Shown here in pieces: positions 1 to 8,800 of a stretch of 64,000 nucleotides of DNA. A program made the translations under genes and the position numbers. This DNA comes from Pseudomonas sp. SLFW (GTDB taxonomy: Bacteria > Pseudomonadota > Gammaproteobacteria > Pseudomonadales > Pseudomonadaceae). The notes beneath the pieces are model-generated. The model saw only the letters and a program-made list of their open reading frames with translations. It was not told the origin of the DNA and searched no databases. Every line of letters starts with the position of its first letter. The stretch's first letter is position 1. The stretch lies in NCBI RefSeq assembly GCF_009905615.1, contig NZ_JAAAKW010000001.1, positions 1 to 64,000 of the forward strand, written 5' to 3'.

Positions 1-120
1 CGCCGCGAAGGGCCATCCATGGCCCAGCGCGGCTCTCGCGGCATCCATGCCGCTCGACCCACTCCGCGCCGCCTGCGTTCGGCCTGCACCCAAGTCGCGT
101 TCGGCGGTGTCTGGAATTTT
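1..120 (-). repeat. Pseudomonas-type intergenic repeat, copy 1 (cut by window edge)
   Basis: Read on the minus strand, this stretch matches copies at 411-645 and 51687-51917: it starts with CAGACACCGC, passes through GACTTGGGTGCAGGC and GCGGAGTGGG, and runs off the window start. It diverges from the other two after the GCCGCGAGAG segment. It is inverted relative to copy 2. Spurious ORFs in it give no recognisable protein, so I treat it as non-coding. Confidence 0.8.
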
Positions 121-134
121 TCGGTACAAGATCA

Positions 135-164
135 AAAGCCAAAGCCAAAGCCAAAGCCAAAGCC
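135..164. repeat. Hexanucleotide tandem repeat (AAAGCC x5)
   Basis: Five exact tandem AAAGCC units (GGCTTT on the minus strand) lie just upstream of repeat copy 1 in that copy's own orientation. A comparable five-unit array with a different hexamer precedes copy 3 at 51643-51672, and copy 2 retains only one GATCTT at 392-397. Confidence 0.9.
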
Positions 165-221
165 AAGCGACGCCTCTGGCTCTTTTAGGTTTAGCGCAAA
201 CCTGTGCCGCTCCGCCATTCC

Positions 222-314
222 CCTGTGGGAGCGAATTCATTCGCGAAGAACGGTTCTGGCGATAGAGAGGTATGAGCTGTACCGGCCCCTTCGCGAATGA
301 ATTCGCTCCCACAG
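222..314. repeat. REP doublet (inverted pair)
   Basis: Left arm CTGTGGGAGCGAATTCATTC from 223 and its reverse complement ending at 314 are separated by about 40 bases. It can fold into a long hairpin. It belongs to the most frequent repeat class in this window. Confidence 0.9.
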
Positions 315-410
315 TTAAGACCCGTGTACGTATTGAAGCTTTGCGCAGGTCATTACACCGCGAAGAGCGTTAGCTCCAGCAAGCGGCTCTTGATCTTCAG
401 ACGCGACAGT

Positions 411-645
411 TCAGACACCGCAGAACGCGACTTGGGTGCAGGCTGAATGCAGGCGACGCGGAGTGGGCCGAGCGGCATGGATGCCGCGAGAGCGCCGCAA
501 GGACATGGATGTCCGTTCGGCGCGGACCCACGGAGCGTCGCCGGGGTGAGGGAACCCGACGAAGGAGGGCCGAACCAGGAGCAAAGCGTTTTTGGTTACT
601 TTTGGGGCGCTCTTGCCAAAAGTGACCCGCCGTAAGGGCGGAACC
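411..645 (+). repeat. Pseudomonas-type intergenic repeat, copy 2
   Basis: Full-length copy from CAGACACCGC to GGCGGAACC. It aligns with 51687-51917 over its whole length with scattered substitutions and small indels. It ends with the conserved block TTTGGTTACTTTT followed by AAAGTGACCCGCCGTAAG. I see no gene between here and 883 apart from the upstream region of the following gene. Confidence 0.85.
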
Positions 646-882
646 CTAAGTAGCCGTTACCGCAGCAATGAATATACACCCCATACAAATGCGAATGCCT
701 CTAGGCCACGCCACTATAATCCTGTACAAAACCGACGAGCTGTACAACATAAACTGTAGCTTTTTGATATCACGTTTGTGATGATCACTGCACTGCAAAA
801 GGAAACCGCAGCTGAGCATTGACCCATGCTCCATGGCCAAGGAACGGAACCCACCGTTGTTCCATTTGCCTGAGCCGCCATC

Positions 883-2196
883 ATGTTTTTCGACTCGTCC
901 AAGAACAAGACCATCCAGGACCTGCAACTGACCGTCGCTCACCAGGCCAGTCTGCTGGAAGCCATCAGCCGCTCCATGGCGAGCATCGAATTCGACCTCA
1001 ATGGCTTCGTGCTCAGTGCCAACGACAACTTCTACAACGCCATGCGCTATCGCCCCGAGCAGGTGATCGGCAAAGAACACCGCATGTTCTGCACCCCTGA
1101 CTACGCCCGCAGCGCGGAATACACGCAGCTGTGGTCACGCCTGCGCAGTGGTGAATTCGTCTCGGCGACGTTCCAGCGTTTGGCAGGCGACGGCAGCACG
1201 GTGTGGCTGGAAGCCAGCTATAACCCGGTGCGTGACGCCAGCGGCAAGGTGGTCAAGGTCGTCAAATATGCGATGGACGTGACCGCGCGCATACAGGCCG
1301 AGAACGAATCGCGCAACAAACTGCAAGCCATTGACCGCGCCATGGCGGTGATCGAATTCGATCTGGACGGGCGCATTCTGTCGGCCAACGACAACCTGCT
1401 GCGCCTGATGGGCTACAGCCGTCAGGAGTTGATCGGCAAGAACCACAAGCAGCTCTGCCCTCCGGACCTGGTCAACAGTTCCGAGTATCAGGACTTCTGG
1501 CGCCGGCTGAATAAGGGCGAGTTTTTCAGCGACCAGTTCAAGCGCGTCGGCAAGCACGGCCAGACCCTGTGGCTCGAAGCCTCGTACAACCCGCTCTACG
1601 ACGCCAGCGGCAAGCTGTGCAAGATCGTCAAGTTCGCCTCGGACGTCACGGCGCGCATCGAGAAGCACGAACAGGACGCCCACAGTGCCGCGCAGGCCTA
1701 TCACATTTCGGTACAGACCCAGAAAGTCGCCGAGCAAGGCACGCAGGTGATCCAGCAGGCCGCCGGGGAAATGCGCCAGATCTCACAAAACATCGAGGAC
1801 TCGTCGCGGATCATCGGCCAGTTGGGCGAACGCTCCGAACAGATCACGGCCATCGTCAACACCATCCACAGCATCGCCGATCAGACCAACCTCCTCGCGT
1901 TGAACGCCGCCATTGAAGCGGCGCGGGCGGGTGATCAGGGCCGAGGGTTTGCGGTGGTGGCCGATGAAGTGCGGCAACTGGCGGGGCGCACCAGTCGTTC
2001 GACGCAGGAAATTTCGGAGATGATCCAGTTAATTCAGACCGAAACACGACAGGCCATCGTCAGCATGGACAACACCCGCAGCAATGCGGCCAAGGGCGTG
2101 GACCTGGCGGATCAGGCCGGGTCGGCCATCGTGCAGATCAGCAATGGGACGAATGAAGCGGTGGATGCGGTGAGGATGTTTGCGGGTCGGGATTGA
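883..2196 (+). CDS. bdlA: BdlA-like PAS-PAS-MCP soluble chemotaxis/biofilm-dispersal sensor
   Basis: A 437-aa protein with no membrane segment. It has two tandem PAS domains (about residues 25-138 and 147-262; both carry LSAND and WLEASYNP motifs) and then an MCP signalling domain (about 275-437) with the conserved hairpin tip around [20 protein letters not shown]. This is the layout and length of P. aeruginosa BdlA (about 417 aa), which links redox or c-di-GMP cues to biofilm dispersal. BdlA is reported to be processed near Met130 between the PAS domains; a Met sits at 131 here, at the end of PAS1, but equivalence is inference. Soluble Aer-type receptors are the alternative. No good Shine-Dalgarno is visible before the ATG. 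A small inverted repeat (ATCAC-4-GTGAT, 769-782) lies upstream and could be an operator. Confidence 0.8.
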   Translation: MFFDSSKNKTIQDLQLTVAHQASLLEAISRSMASIEFDLNGFVLSANDNFYNAMRYRPEQVIGKEHRMFCTPDYARSAEYTQLWSRLRSGEFVSATFQRLAGDGSTVWLEASYNPVRDASGKVVKVVKYAMDVTARIQAENESRNKLQAIDRAMAVIEFDLDGRILSANDNLLRLMGYSRQELIGKNHKQLCPPDLVNSSEYQDFWRRLNKGEFFSDQFKRVGKHGQTLWLEASYNPLYDASGKLCKIVKFASDVTARIEKHEQDAHSAAQAYHISVQTQKVAEQGTQVIQQAAGEMRQISQNIEDSSRIIGQLGERSEQITAIVNTIHSIADQTNLLALNAAIEAARAGDQGRGFAVVADEVRQLAGRTSRSTQEISEMIQLIQTETRQAIVSMDNTRSNAAKGVDLADQAGSAIVQISNGTNEAVDAVRMFAGRD

Positions 2197-2286
2197 TCGC
2201 AGAACATGGGGCTGCACTCAGCCCCTGTGGGAGCGAACAGTCGCAGGTGGGATGGGCGGGAAATTTTTCAACACACCGCAAACCCT

Positions 2287-2374
2287 CTGTGGGAGCGAAT
2301 TCATTCGCGAAGGGCGTCCAGGCGATGGAGATGTGTCGGCTGCTGCTCCTTAGCGAATGAATTCGCTCCCACAG
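2287..2374. repeat. REP doublet, plus a lone half-site at 2224
   Basis: Inverted arms CTGTGGGAGCGAATTC and GAATTCGCTCCCACAG flank a spacer containing GGCGATGGAGATGT. A diverged half-element (CTGTGGGAGCGAACAG) precedes it near 2224. It fills the convergent intergenic space between the sensor gene and ybhN. Confidence 0.85.
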
Positions 2375-2409
2375 GGCGCATCGCCGTTCCGACCAAACCG
2401 TCGCGCTCA

Positions 2410-3414
2410 TTAAACCTTGCGCGCCTCGTTCTTGCTGCGCATCGCCTTGGCGCGTTTCTCCAGCACCAGATACACGATCAATGCCAGCATCAACGGAATC
2501 AGGAAATAGATCACCCTATACCCGATCAGCGCCGCCAGCAGTTGCCCCTTGCTGAACTGGTGCTGCATCAGGGTGATGAACACCGTCTCCAGCACTCCGA
2601 GCCCCGCAGGAATATGGGCGATGACCCCGGCGATGCTGCTGATCAGCAGAATCCCCAGCACGGCCGGGTAGAAGGCTTTTTCCGGCAGCAAAATGTAAAT
2701 CAGCAGCGCCATCAGACCCCAGTTCAGCGCGCCTAACAGCGCCTGTCGCAAGGCTTGATTCAGCGACGGCAGCACCAGTTGTTGCTTGCGAATGGTGAAG
2801 GTGCGCTTCCTGGAAAACCGGCACGCGGTGAAATAACCGAAGCACACCACCAGCAATACACAGCCGATCAGTTGCAGCGTGGTGTCGCCGATTTTCCAGC
2901 CGTCGGGCAGGTCGATGAAGCCGCCCGCGAAGACGAACCCCGCCAGCAACATGTAGCCCAGCCAGTTGGTGATCAGGCTCAGGCTGAGAATCCGGGTGAT
3001 GGTCGGCACGTCGAGCCCCAGCCGTGAATACAGGCGATAGCGCAGGGCGATCCCGCCGACCCACGAGCTCAGATTGAGGTTGAACGCGTAGCAGACGAAA
3101 GTTACCGGCACGATCTGCGCCACCGACAGTTTGTGCTCGGTGTAGCGCCGGGCGAGTACGTCGAAGCCGCAATAGGTCAGGTAACTCCCCGTCGCCACCA
3201 GAAACCCCAACGCCAGGGTGCTGAGTTTGTACGACTCCAGCGCGTGGGCGACTTCGTTCCAGTCCAGGTTCTTCATCAACAGGAACAGCATCACCGGCAC
3301 GGCGATGAAGAAGAACAGCGTGAGCCCGCGCTTGGCCCACGTCAGCCACGCCTTGTGTTTGCCAGCTGCCGCTGGTTTCTCGGCATGGGTCGATGCTTGC
3401 GTTACCCCGCTCAT
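2410..3414 (-). CDS. ybhN: YbhN-like flippase-domain membrane protein
   Basis: A 334-aa polytopic inner-membrane protein of the lysylphosphatidylglycerol synthase TM / UPF0104 family (E. coli YbhN is about 318 aa). Several hydrophobic segments are evident, for example GLTLFFFIAVPVMLFLLM near the N terminus and LLISSIAGVIAHIPAGLGVL near residue 250; the HIPAGLGVLE stretch is typical of the family. The start ATG overlaps the clsB stop by 4 nt, so translation is probably coupled. Its biochemical role is not settled; its place beside a cardiolipin synthase suggests lipid movement or handling at the inner membrane (inference). Confidence 0.85.
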   Translation of the reverse strand: MSGVTQASTHAEKPAAAGKHKAWLTWAKRGLTLFFFIAVPVMLFLLMKNLDWNEVAHALESYKLSTLALGFLVATGSYLTYCGFDVLARRYTEHKLSVAQIVPVTFVCYAFNLNLSSWVGGIALRYRLYSRLGLDVPTITRILSLSLITNWLGYMLLAGFVFAGGFIDLPDGWKIGDTTLQLIGCVLLVVCFGYFTACRFSRKRTFTIRKQQLVLPSLNQALRQALLGALNWGLMALLIYILLPEKAFYPAVLGILLISSIAGVIAHIPAGLGVLETVFITLMQHQFSKGQLLAALIGYRVIYFLIPLMLALIVYLVLEKRAKAMRSKNEARKV

Positions 3415-4661
3415 GACAATTTCTCCTGATCAGGCGACAGCTCGCCTTTGAGCACTTCGGCTTCGGGCAAGGCATCCGGCGCACGTACCGGTTTCAGGCG
3501 CGGCCCGTGTACCGGGAACAACCCGGCGATGGCCGGAAAATGCCGCAGAAAGTGAAAACTGAAGAAGATCATCGGCGCCCGCCACCACTGCCCTTTCGCC
3601 AAGCCCTTGAGGTTGGCCTGCTTGCTGTGAGTCGCTGCCAGTTCCTGCAAGTGTTCGTGCAGTTGCTGATTGAGCGCGGGATCGCGGATGAACAGGTTGG
3701 CTTCCAGATTCAGCGCCAGGCTCAGCGGGTCGAGGTTGCTGGAGCCCACGGTAGACCACTCCTGATCGATCAGAGCGACCTTGCCGTGCAGCGCCCGCTG
3801 TTTGTATTCGTGAATCACCACGCCTTCGCGCAGCAGCCAGGTGTAGGTCAGGCGCGAACACATGCGCACGAACGGCATGTCCGGTTGACCTTGAAGCAGC
3901 AGCGTGACCTTGACCCCGCGCCGGGCGGCGTTGCGCAGTTCGCGCAGAAACCGATAGCTGGGGAAGAAATACGCGTTGGCGATGGTGATGCGCTGGGTCG
4001 CACTGCGCATGGCGAGCAGGTATTGCTCTTCGATGTCGGTGGTGTGGCGGCGGTTGTCCCGTTCCGCCATCAGCATGCGTGCGCTGCCTGCCCGCCGGGT
4101 GACAACCTTGAGCGGTGTGAACGTCTTGCGCACGGCCGGGCCGAGCATGTTCAGGGTCGAGCGGTAGATGTCCGCCACAATAGGCCCACGCACCAACACG
4201 GCGTAATCCTGCTTGGCGGTGATGCCGGTGTCGGCCATGTGATCGACGCTGTAATTGATACCGCCCATGAACGCCAGCTCGGCGTCGATCACCACCACCT
4301 TGCGGTGCAGGCGACGGAACAGGTTGGTGCGCATGCCCATGAGTTTCGGGCGCGGGTCAAACAGCTGAATTTGCACACCCGCCGAGATCATCGCCTGGAC
4401 GAACGCCGTGCTCAGGTCGCTGGTGCCATAGTCGTCGACGGTGATCACCACCCGCACGCCCCGACTGGCCGCTTCGATCACCGCTTGCTGCAAGCCCTCG
4501 CCCACCCGGTCTTCGAAGATGATGAAGGTCTCGATCAGCACCTCTTTCTGCGCGGCACGAATGCACTCGAACACCCGGCCGAAGAAGTCTTCGCCGTTGA
4601 TCAACAGCTCGGCAGAGTTACCGTCCTGCCACACGCCACATCGGTCACTGAATGGCTTCAC
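3411..4661 (-). CDS. clsB: Cardiolipin synthase B (phospholipase D family)
   Basis: A 416-aa PLD-superfamily enzyme (E. coli ClsB about 413 aa) expected to make cardiolipin by phosphatidyl transfer. Two HKD motifs are present: HRKVVVID and HGKVALID, each followed by a GS/GGxN segment (MGGINYS and VGSSNLDP). The frame is open much further upstream, but I chose the GTG at 4661 ([10 protein letters not shown]): it overlaps the ybhP stop by 4 nt and gives the family length. The upstream extension is antisense-frame noise over ybhP. The order ybhP-clsB-ybhN is the same as in enterobacteria. Confidence 0.9.
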   Translation of the reverse strand: MKPFSDRCGVWQDGNSAELLINGEDFFGRVFECIRAAQKEVLIETFIIFEDRVGEGLQQAVIEAASRGVRVVITVDDYGTSDLSTAFVQAMISAGVQIQLFDPRPKLMGMRTNLFRRLHRKVVVIDAELAFMGGINYSVDHMADTGITAKQDYAVLVRGPIVADIYRSTLNMLGPAVRKTFTPLKVVTRRAGSARMLMAERDNRRHTTDIEEQYLLAMRSATQRITIANAYFFPSYRFLRELRNAARRGVKVTLLLQGQPDMPFVRMCSRLTYTWLLREGVVIHEYKQRALHGKVALIDQEWSTVGSSNLDPLSLALNLEANLFIRDPALNQQLHEHLQELAATHSKQANLKGLAKGQWWRAPMIFFSFHFLRHFPAIAGLFPVHGPRLKPVRAPDALPEAEVLKGELSPDQEKLS

Positions 4662-5452
4662 AACGTCACCTCCACCGCCAGCGGCGCGTGATCGGAAAGG
4701 TGCGACCAGGGCCGATTCGACAGCACCCTGGGCGCGCGGATCTGCGCATTGCGCACGTAAATGCGGTCCAGCCGCAGCAGCGGAAAACGCGCCGGAAAAC
4801 TTTTCGCCGGGGCGCCGAACGATTCGACGAAGACTTCGCGCAGTCCGGTCGGGACCAGCGCGGCATCGGCCTTTTGTCGCCAGTCGTTGAAGTCGCCGGC
4901 GATGATCACAGGGTCGTCCGGCGGCAGCCGTGTCACCAGATCGGCCAGCAGTTTGAGTTGCTGCTGGCGGTGCCCTTCCTTGAGGCCCAAGTGCACGCAA
5001 ATTGCGTGGACCTCGCCGAAACGTGGCACGTCCAGCACGCAATGCAGCAGGCCGCGTTCTTCGGTGCCGAGGATCGAGATATCGAGGTTTTCGTGGCGGA
5101 TAATCGGGTATTTCGACAGCAGCGCATTGCCGTGATGGCCGTGGGGATAGACCGCGTTACGCCCGTAGGCGAAGTCGTTCCACATGCTGTCGGCGAGGAA
5201 TTCGTACTGCGACGTGGTCGGCCAGTTCTTGACCTTCTGCGCGTGGTTTTGCTGCTCGCCGTGGACTTCCTGGAGGAACACCACGTCCGCCGACACGCTG
5301 CGCACCGCGTCGCGCAACTCCGGCAGGATGAAACGGCGATTGAGAAAGCCAAAGCCCATGTGCATGTTCATGGTCAGCACGTTCAACGTGATCTCGGCCG
5401 ACGCGGCCTGGCGTCGGCTGGCGATGTCTTCAGGGGTCAGGGCGCGGGTCAA
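4658..5452 (-). CDS. ybhP: Endonuclease/exonuclease/phosphatase family protein YbhP
   Basis: 264 aa, EEP fold. Family motifs visible: LTMNMHMG and VFLQEVHG near the N terminus (metal-binding Asn and Glu), IIAGDFNDW in the middle (catalytic Asp/Asn) and LSDHAPL at the C terminus (catalytic Asp-His). In other bacteria ybhP sits next to clsB and ybhN, and a role in phospholipid metabolism has been proposed; the substrate is unknown. It overlaps both the upstream DUF72 gene and the downstream clsB by 4 nt, so all four genes are probably one transcript. Confidence 0.88.
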   Translation of the reverse strand: MTRALTPEDIASRRQAASAEITLNVLTMNMHMGFGFLNRRFILPELRDAVRSVSADVVFLQEVHGEQQNHAQKVKNWPTTSQYEFLADSMWNDFAYGRNAVYPHGHHGNALLSKYPIIRHENLDISILGTEERGLLHCVLDVPRFGEVHAICVHLGLKEGHRQQQLKLLADLVTRLPPDDPVIIAGDFNDWRQKADAALVPTGLREVFVESFGAPAKSFPARFPLLRLDRIYVRNAQIRAPRVLSNRPWSHLSDHAPLAVEVTL

Positions 5453-6366
5453 AACGTCACTCCTTGCAGATCGCCGGGGGCGACTTCCAGATCGGCTGTC
5501 AGCTCGAAACGTTCCAGCAAACTGCGGGCGTCATAGGGCGCGCGCACTTTGATGTCGTTGTCGAAGTAGCAATAGATGTCCCGGGATTTACGTGCCCGAG
5601 GGGCCTTGGGTTCGGCGAGGTGCGCGTCCTCGGGTTGCGAGCCGTGCTGCCACAGGTCGATCCTGTCACCCCAGCGTTTCAGTGCCTTGGGCGTGTAGCC
5701 GCTGGCGTACAGCTGTTTGTCGCCGTGCAGGCGCAGGTAGACGAAATCGCAGGTCAGGTCTTCCAGATAGGGCCACTTGCCTGCGGTATCGGCGACCACC
5801 AGCGCCACTTTGTAGGTGCGCAGGAGCTTGATGAGTTCTGGGACAGCGAAGCTTTCATGGCGAATTTCAACGGCGTGGCGCAGGCGGGCTTTGGCGGGGA
5901 TGTCGAGGTAACCGGGCTTCTCCATCCGCGCGGCACAGCCTTTGGCACAGGCCTTGGCGGCCTTGCCGTCGTGGGGCAATTGCTTGAGGAAGGCTTCGAA
6001 TTTCTCTGCGTCGAATTTGAAACTGGGAGGAAATTGCCAGAGGATCGGGCCGAGTTTTTCCTTGAGCTGGAAAATGCCCGAGGCGAAAAAATTGGCGAGC
6101 GCTTCGTCGATGTCGTTCAGGCGTTTGACGTGGGTGATGTAGCGCGGCGCCTTGAGGCTGAACACGAAGCCCTTGGGGGTGTCGGCGTACCAGCGGGCAT
6201 AAAGGTCCGGCGACTGCAGAGAATAGAACGACCCATTGATTTCAATGCTGTTCACCGCTCTGGAGGCGAATTTGAGTTCGTTTTTCTGGGCCAGACCTAC
6301 CGGGTAGAAATCCCCGCGCCACGGCACATAGCGCCAGCCCGATATGCCGATGCGGATATCGCTCAT
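5449..6366 (-). CDS. DUF72 domain protein (YecE family)
   Basis: 305 aa from the ATG at 6366 ([13 protein letters not shown]); the open frame extends 40 codons upstream, but those residues do not look like the family. The N-terminal [13 protein letters not shown] and the [14 protein letters not shown] segment are hallmarks of DUF72/YecE TIM-barrel-like proteins of unknown function. It is the first gene of the overlapping DUF72-ybhP-clsB-ybhN set. The roughly 230 bases upstream hold its probable promoter and a small GC hairpin (6506-6526) downstream of the next gene; no other gene is visible there. Confidence 0.85.
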   Translation of the reverse strand: MSDIRIGISGWRYVPWRGDFYPVGLAQKNELKFASRAVNSIEINGSFYSLQSPDLYARWYADTPKGFVFSLKAPRYITHVKRLNDIDEALANFFASGIFQLKEKLGPILWQFPPSFKFDAEKFEAFLKQLPHDGKAAKACAKGCAARMEKPGYLDIPAKARLRHAVEIRHESFAVPELIKLLRTYKVALVVADTAGKWPYLEDLTCDFVYLRLHGDKQLYASGYTPKALKRWGDRIDLWQHGSQPEDAHLAEPKAPRARKSRDIYCYFDNDIKVRAPYDARSLLERFELTADLEVAPGDLQGVTF

Positions 6367-6596
6367 GCAAGTGCTCTCTGTGCTCGACCTCACGGCGGGT
6401 GCCGCGACGGCTCTGAACAAGAGATATGAAGCTTGAGAACCGGGCAGGTTCCGTGGTTTTTGTATGAGGCAGGCCGGTGCGCGCATAACGGTTGCCCTGG
6501 CACCGCCTCCGCCCGATGAGCGGAGGAACGGGCATGCCTTCTCCTACGGCCTTCGGGCAGAAGCAGAATGCGTCGGCCTCCAAGACTGTCAGCGCT

Positions 6597-7232
6597 TCAA
6601 ACTGCCCCCACCGCCCGCTTCGCCTTTTCCTTGGCCCCGCAGACGTTCATCTGGCACCACCGCCGACGCCCGTTTTTGGAGGTATCCAGAAACAGCCAGT
6701 CACAATCCGGGGTCGCGCACACTTTCAATCGCGCCAGATCCGGCGACGTCAATAATCCCGCCGCCTGCACCGCCAGACGCCCGGTAAAGCCCGCGACCAT
6801 GTCAGCCAGGGTTTCGAGCGCCCGCCAGCGCCAGAGCACGCCCATCGGCGTTGACACCAGCGTCCGTTGCGCCGCTGTCTCGATCAGCATGACGTTCAGG
6901 GTTTCAAGCGCCGAGGCATCCGCCGCACGTCCCAGCGCCAGACCGAGGAACAAGCGATACAGCGACTCGCGCACGGCGATCAGGCCCTTGAAGGCGGTGA
7001 CCGTATGCCAGGACGACGCCCCCACCACCTCCAGCAATCGCTGATGCTCATCCGGCTCGATCAGACCCGCGTGCCTGAACCAGTGCACGATGTCTTCGAG
7101 GTTCGACAGTTTGTCTACCACCTCCGTCAATGAGCTGCCAGGGCGCCGACCATCGCAACTGTTCAGGTAGTCGAGCACACTCACGCCGCCGACCAACCGG
7201 ATGGCGTTGATTTTCAACTGACCGATGGACAT
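6597..7232 (-). CDS. ABATE-type protein with CGNR-like zinc finger
   Basis: 211 aa. The N-terminal part looks like the ABATE domain. The C-terminal 40 residues carry the zinc-finger cysteines CATPDC and, 16 residues on, CQMNVC, followed by GAKEKAKR. In typical members the last block reads CGNRxKxxxxR; here Asn and Arg of CGNR are replaced (CGAK), so the eponymous motif is degenerate although the four cysteines remain. Proteins of this class are regarded as stress-linked transcription regulators, mostly from context. Its ATG lies 12 bases from a 27-bp imperfect palindrome (7244-7270) that could be its own operator. Confidence 0.75.
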   Translation of the reverse strand: MSIGQLKINAIRLVGGVSVLDYLNSCDGRRPGSSLTEVVDKLSNLEDIVHWFRHAGLIEPDEHQRLLEVVGASSWHTVTAFKGLIAVRESLYRLFLGLALGRAADASALETLNVMLIETAAQRTLVSTPMGVLWRWRALETLADMVAGFTGRLAVQAAGLLTSPDLARLKVCATPDCDWLFLDTSKNGRRRWCQMNVCGAKEKAKRAVGAV

Positions 7233-7243
7233 CGCCCGCCCCT

Positions 7244-7270
7244 GCCATTAATTGAGCAATCAATAATGGC
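7244..7270. promoter_or_regulatory. Imperfect palindrome upstream of the CGNR gene
   Basis: GCCATTA and AATGGC arms enclose ATTGAGCAATCAAT, giving an imperfect 27-bp dyad centred near 7257, immediately upstream of the start codon at 7232. Position and symmetry suggest a transcription-factor site, possibly autoregulatory. This is inference from symmetry only. Confidence 0.4.
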
Positions 7271-7358
7271 AGAGATGGCCGCAGTCGCTGGCTTTTCTGA
7301 CAGCCGTGACAGCAACGTCGCGCGTACGACCGTTTTTACGGCGTCGAGGCCCGGAGGG

Positions 7359-7985
7359 CTATAAACCGGAGGCTACAGCCCTTTCAGGCGCCCTTAACCA
7401 CGCGTCAATCACGGCCGCCGCTTCGCACACCCCAAGCTGGTCGCTGCGAATGTGCACCTCTGGCCACACCGGCGCCTCGTACGCCGAATCGATCCCCGTA
7501 AAGCCTCGAATCTCACCCTGCCTCGCCCGTCGGTACAGGCCTTTTGGGTCACGTGCCTCTGCCACCGCCAACGGCACATCGACGAACACCTCGACGAAAC
7601 GTTCGTTGCCGATGATCGAACGGGCGTGATGCCGAGACGCGCGGGAAGGCGAAATCAGCGCCACCAGCACCGTCAGCCCTGCATCTGCCATCAGCGCCGC
7701 GACTTCCGCGACCCGACGCACGTTTTCCTCCCGATCAAGGTCGGAAAAACCCAAGTCTCGACACAGCCCTGTGCGTACGCTATCGCCATCGAGAATGCAG
7801 GTGCTTAACCCGCGCGCCCGCAAGATCGGATTCAGATGGTCAGCCAGGGTGGATTTCCCCGCCGCCGACAGCCCGGTGAACCAGATCACACGCGGGCACG
7901 AGACGCCCGGGGAGATCGCGAACGAGCGAAACGGATAGGCGACCAAATGCGTGGCCGCAGGAAAAAAATGCTGGGGACTGTTCAT
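7359..7985 (-). CDS. cysC: Adenylylsulfate (APS) kinase
   Basis: 208 aa, stand-alone APS kinase making PAPS from APS and ATP. The P-loop GLSAAGKST lies at about 38-46 (usual GLSGAGKS, one Gly to Ala), followed by [27 protein letters not shown] and the near-invariant [17 protein letters not shown]...GFTGID block. Pseudomonads reduce APS directly for cysteine synthesis and usually carry a fused CysNC, so a separate cysC at the end of a biosynthetic operon most simply supplies PAPS to the sulfotransferase encoded four genes upstream (inference). It begins 20 nt after the methyltransferase stop. About 25 extra N-terminal residues precede the kinase core. No clear terminator follows. Confidence 0.92.
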   Translation of the reverse strand: MNSPQHFFPAATHLVAYPFRSFAISPGVSCPRVIWFTGLSAAGKSTLADHLNPILRARGLSTCILDGDSVRTGLCRDLGFSDLDREENVRRVAEVAALMADAGLTVLVALISPSRASRHHARSIIGNERFVEVFVDVPLAVAEARDPKGLYRRARQGEIRGFTGIDSAYEAPVWPEVHIRSDQLGVCEAAAVIDAWLRAPERAVASGL

Positions 7986-8005
7986 GAGTTCGCCTCTCTG
8001 GCGTG

Positions 8006-8800
8006 TCAGGCGATGGCCTGGTGAATGATGAAGTCCGCGTACATCGGGTCGTAGACCCGCTTGAAATCACCGAAACTTTGCTGGATCGAGAAGCCTGCCG
8101 CCCTGAGTTCACTGCGCAACTGCGCCGGGAGAAGGGGAAACACCCGCAACTGATAGCGGGCGCCGTCGGCGAAGGTGTAGACGAACTCACACAGCGAGTC
8201 ATGCAGCGCGCCAATGGTGACCTTCGCCGTCTTGCCGCAGTAGTAATACTGACCGGATGACGTGAAGTGCCCGGCAAGGATGGCCTGAAAGTTTCGTTGA
8301 TCGATCAGCAACATCCCCCCCGGCTTCAGCAGGCCGCGAAAGCGGCGCAGCGCCTCGATCCGTTGCTCACGGTCGAAGAGGTGGCAGAGCGAGCTGCCCA
8401 GGCACACCACGGCATCGAATGATCCAAGCCGATGCCTTCGTTGCAGACGATTCAGATCGGCCCAATCGCTCTGGTAGACCGGAATATGGATGTCGAGTCG
8501 TCCCAGGTTGGCCCGCGCCTGCTGAACCATGGTCGGGCTGCCGTCGCAGGCTGTGACCTCGAAACAGGCTTTGCGCAACTGGGCGGCGTGATAGCCGCTG
8601 CCCGTGGACGCGTCGAACACCCGGCAGGCCCCGGCGGCGAGCAACAGATCGGTGAAAAAATGCCCCTCACCTGCCGCGCGTTTGTCCCAATCGATCAATT
8701 CGTCCCAGCGGCTGACGAAATCCGCGTTGTATTGACGGGCGTAATCAGCGTCGGCCGTATCAGCCAACCTGACGGGTGAAGAGGCTTGGTTGAGTGACAT
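8006..8800 (-). CDS. SAM-dependent methyltransferase, glycine/sarcosine N-methyltransferase-like
   Basis: 264 aa from the ATG at 8800, which has an AGGGAG ribosome site; the frame is open further upstream without family likeness. SAM motif I is [11 protein letters not shown] (61-71), with CDGSP after it and [13 protein letters not shown] as motif III/IV. The segment [20 protein letters not shown], the [10 protein letters not shown] block and the terminal [17 protein letters not shown] closely resemble bacterial glycine/sarcosine N-methyltransferases of betaine synthesis. The partner dimethylglycine methyltransferase is absent and the operon is otherwise unlike a betaine operon, so a primary or secondary amine of another metabolite is the likelier acceptor (inference). 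Its first 41 nt overlap the end of the preceding gene. Confidence 0.8.
   Translation of the reverse strand: MSLNQASSPVRLADTADADYARQYNADFVSRWDELIDWDKRAAGEGHFFTDLLLAAGACRVFDASTGSGYHAAQLRKACFEVTACDGSPTMVQQARANLGRLDIHIPVYQSDWADLNRLQRRHRLGSFDAVVCLGSSLCHLFDREQRIEALRRFRGLLKPGGMLLIDQRNFQAILAGHFTSSGQYYYCGKTAKVTIGALHDSLCEFVYTFADGARYQLRVFPLLPAQLRSELRAAGFSIQQSFGDFKRVYDPMYADFIIHQAIA

Noticed and set aside
19..300. Short plus-strand frames with KPKPKP or QSQSQS runs
   Set aside because: They are translations of the AAAGCC array inside a non-coding repeat; no ribosome site or conserved protein.
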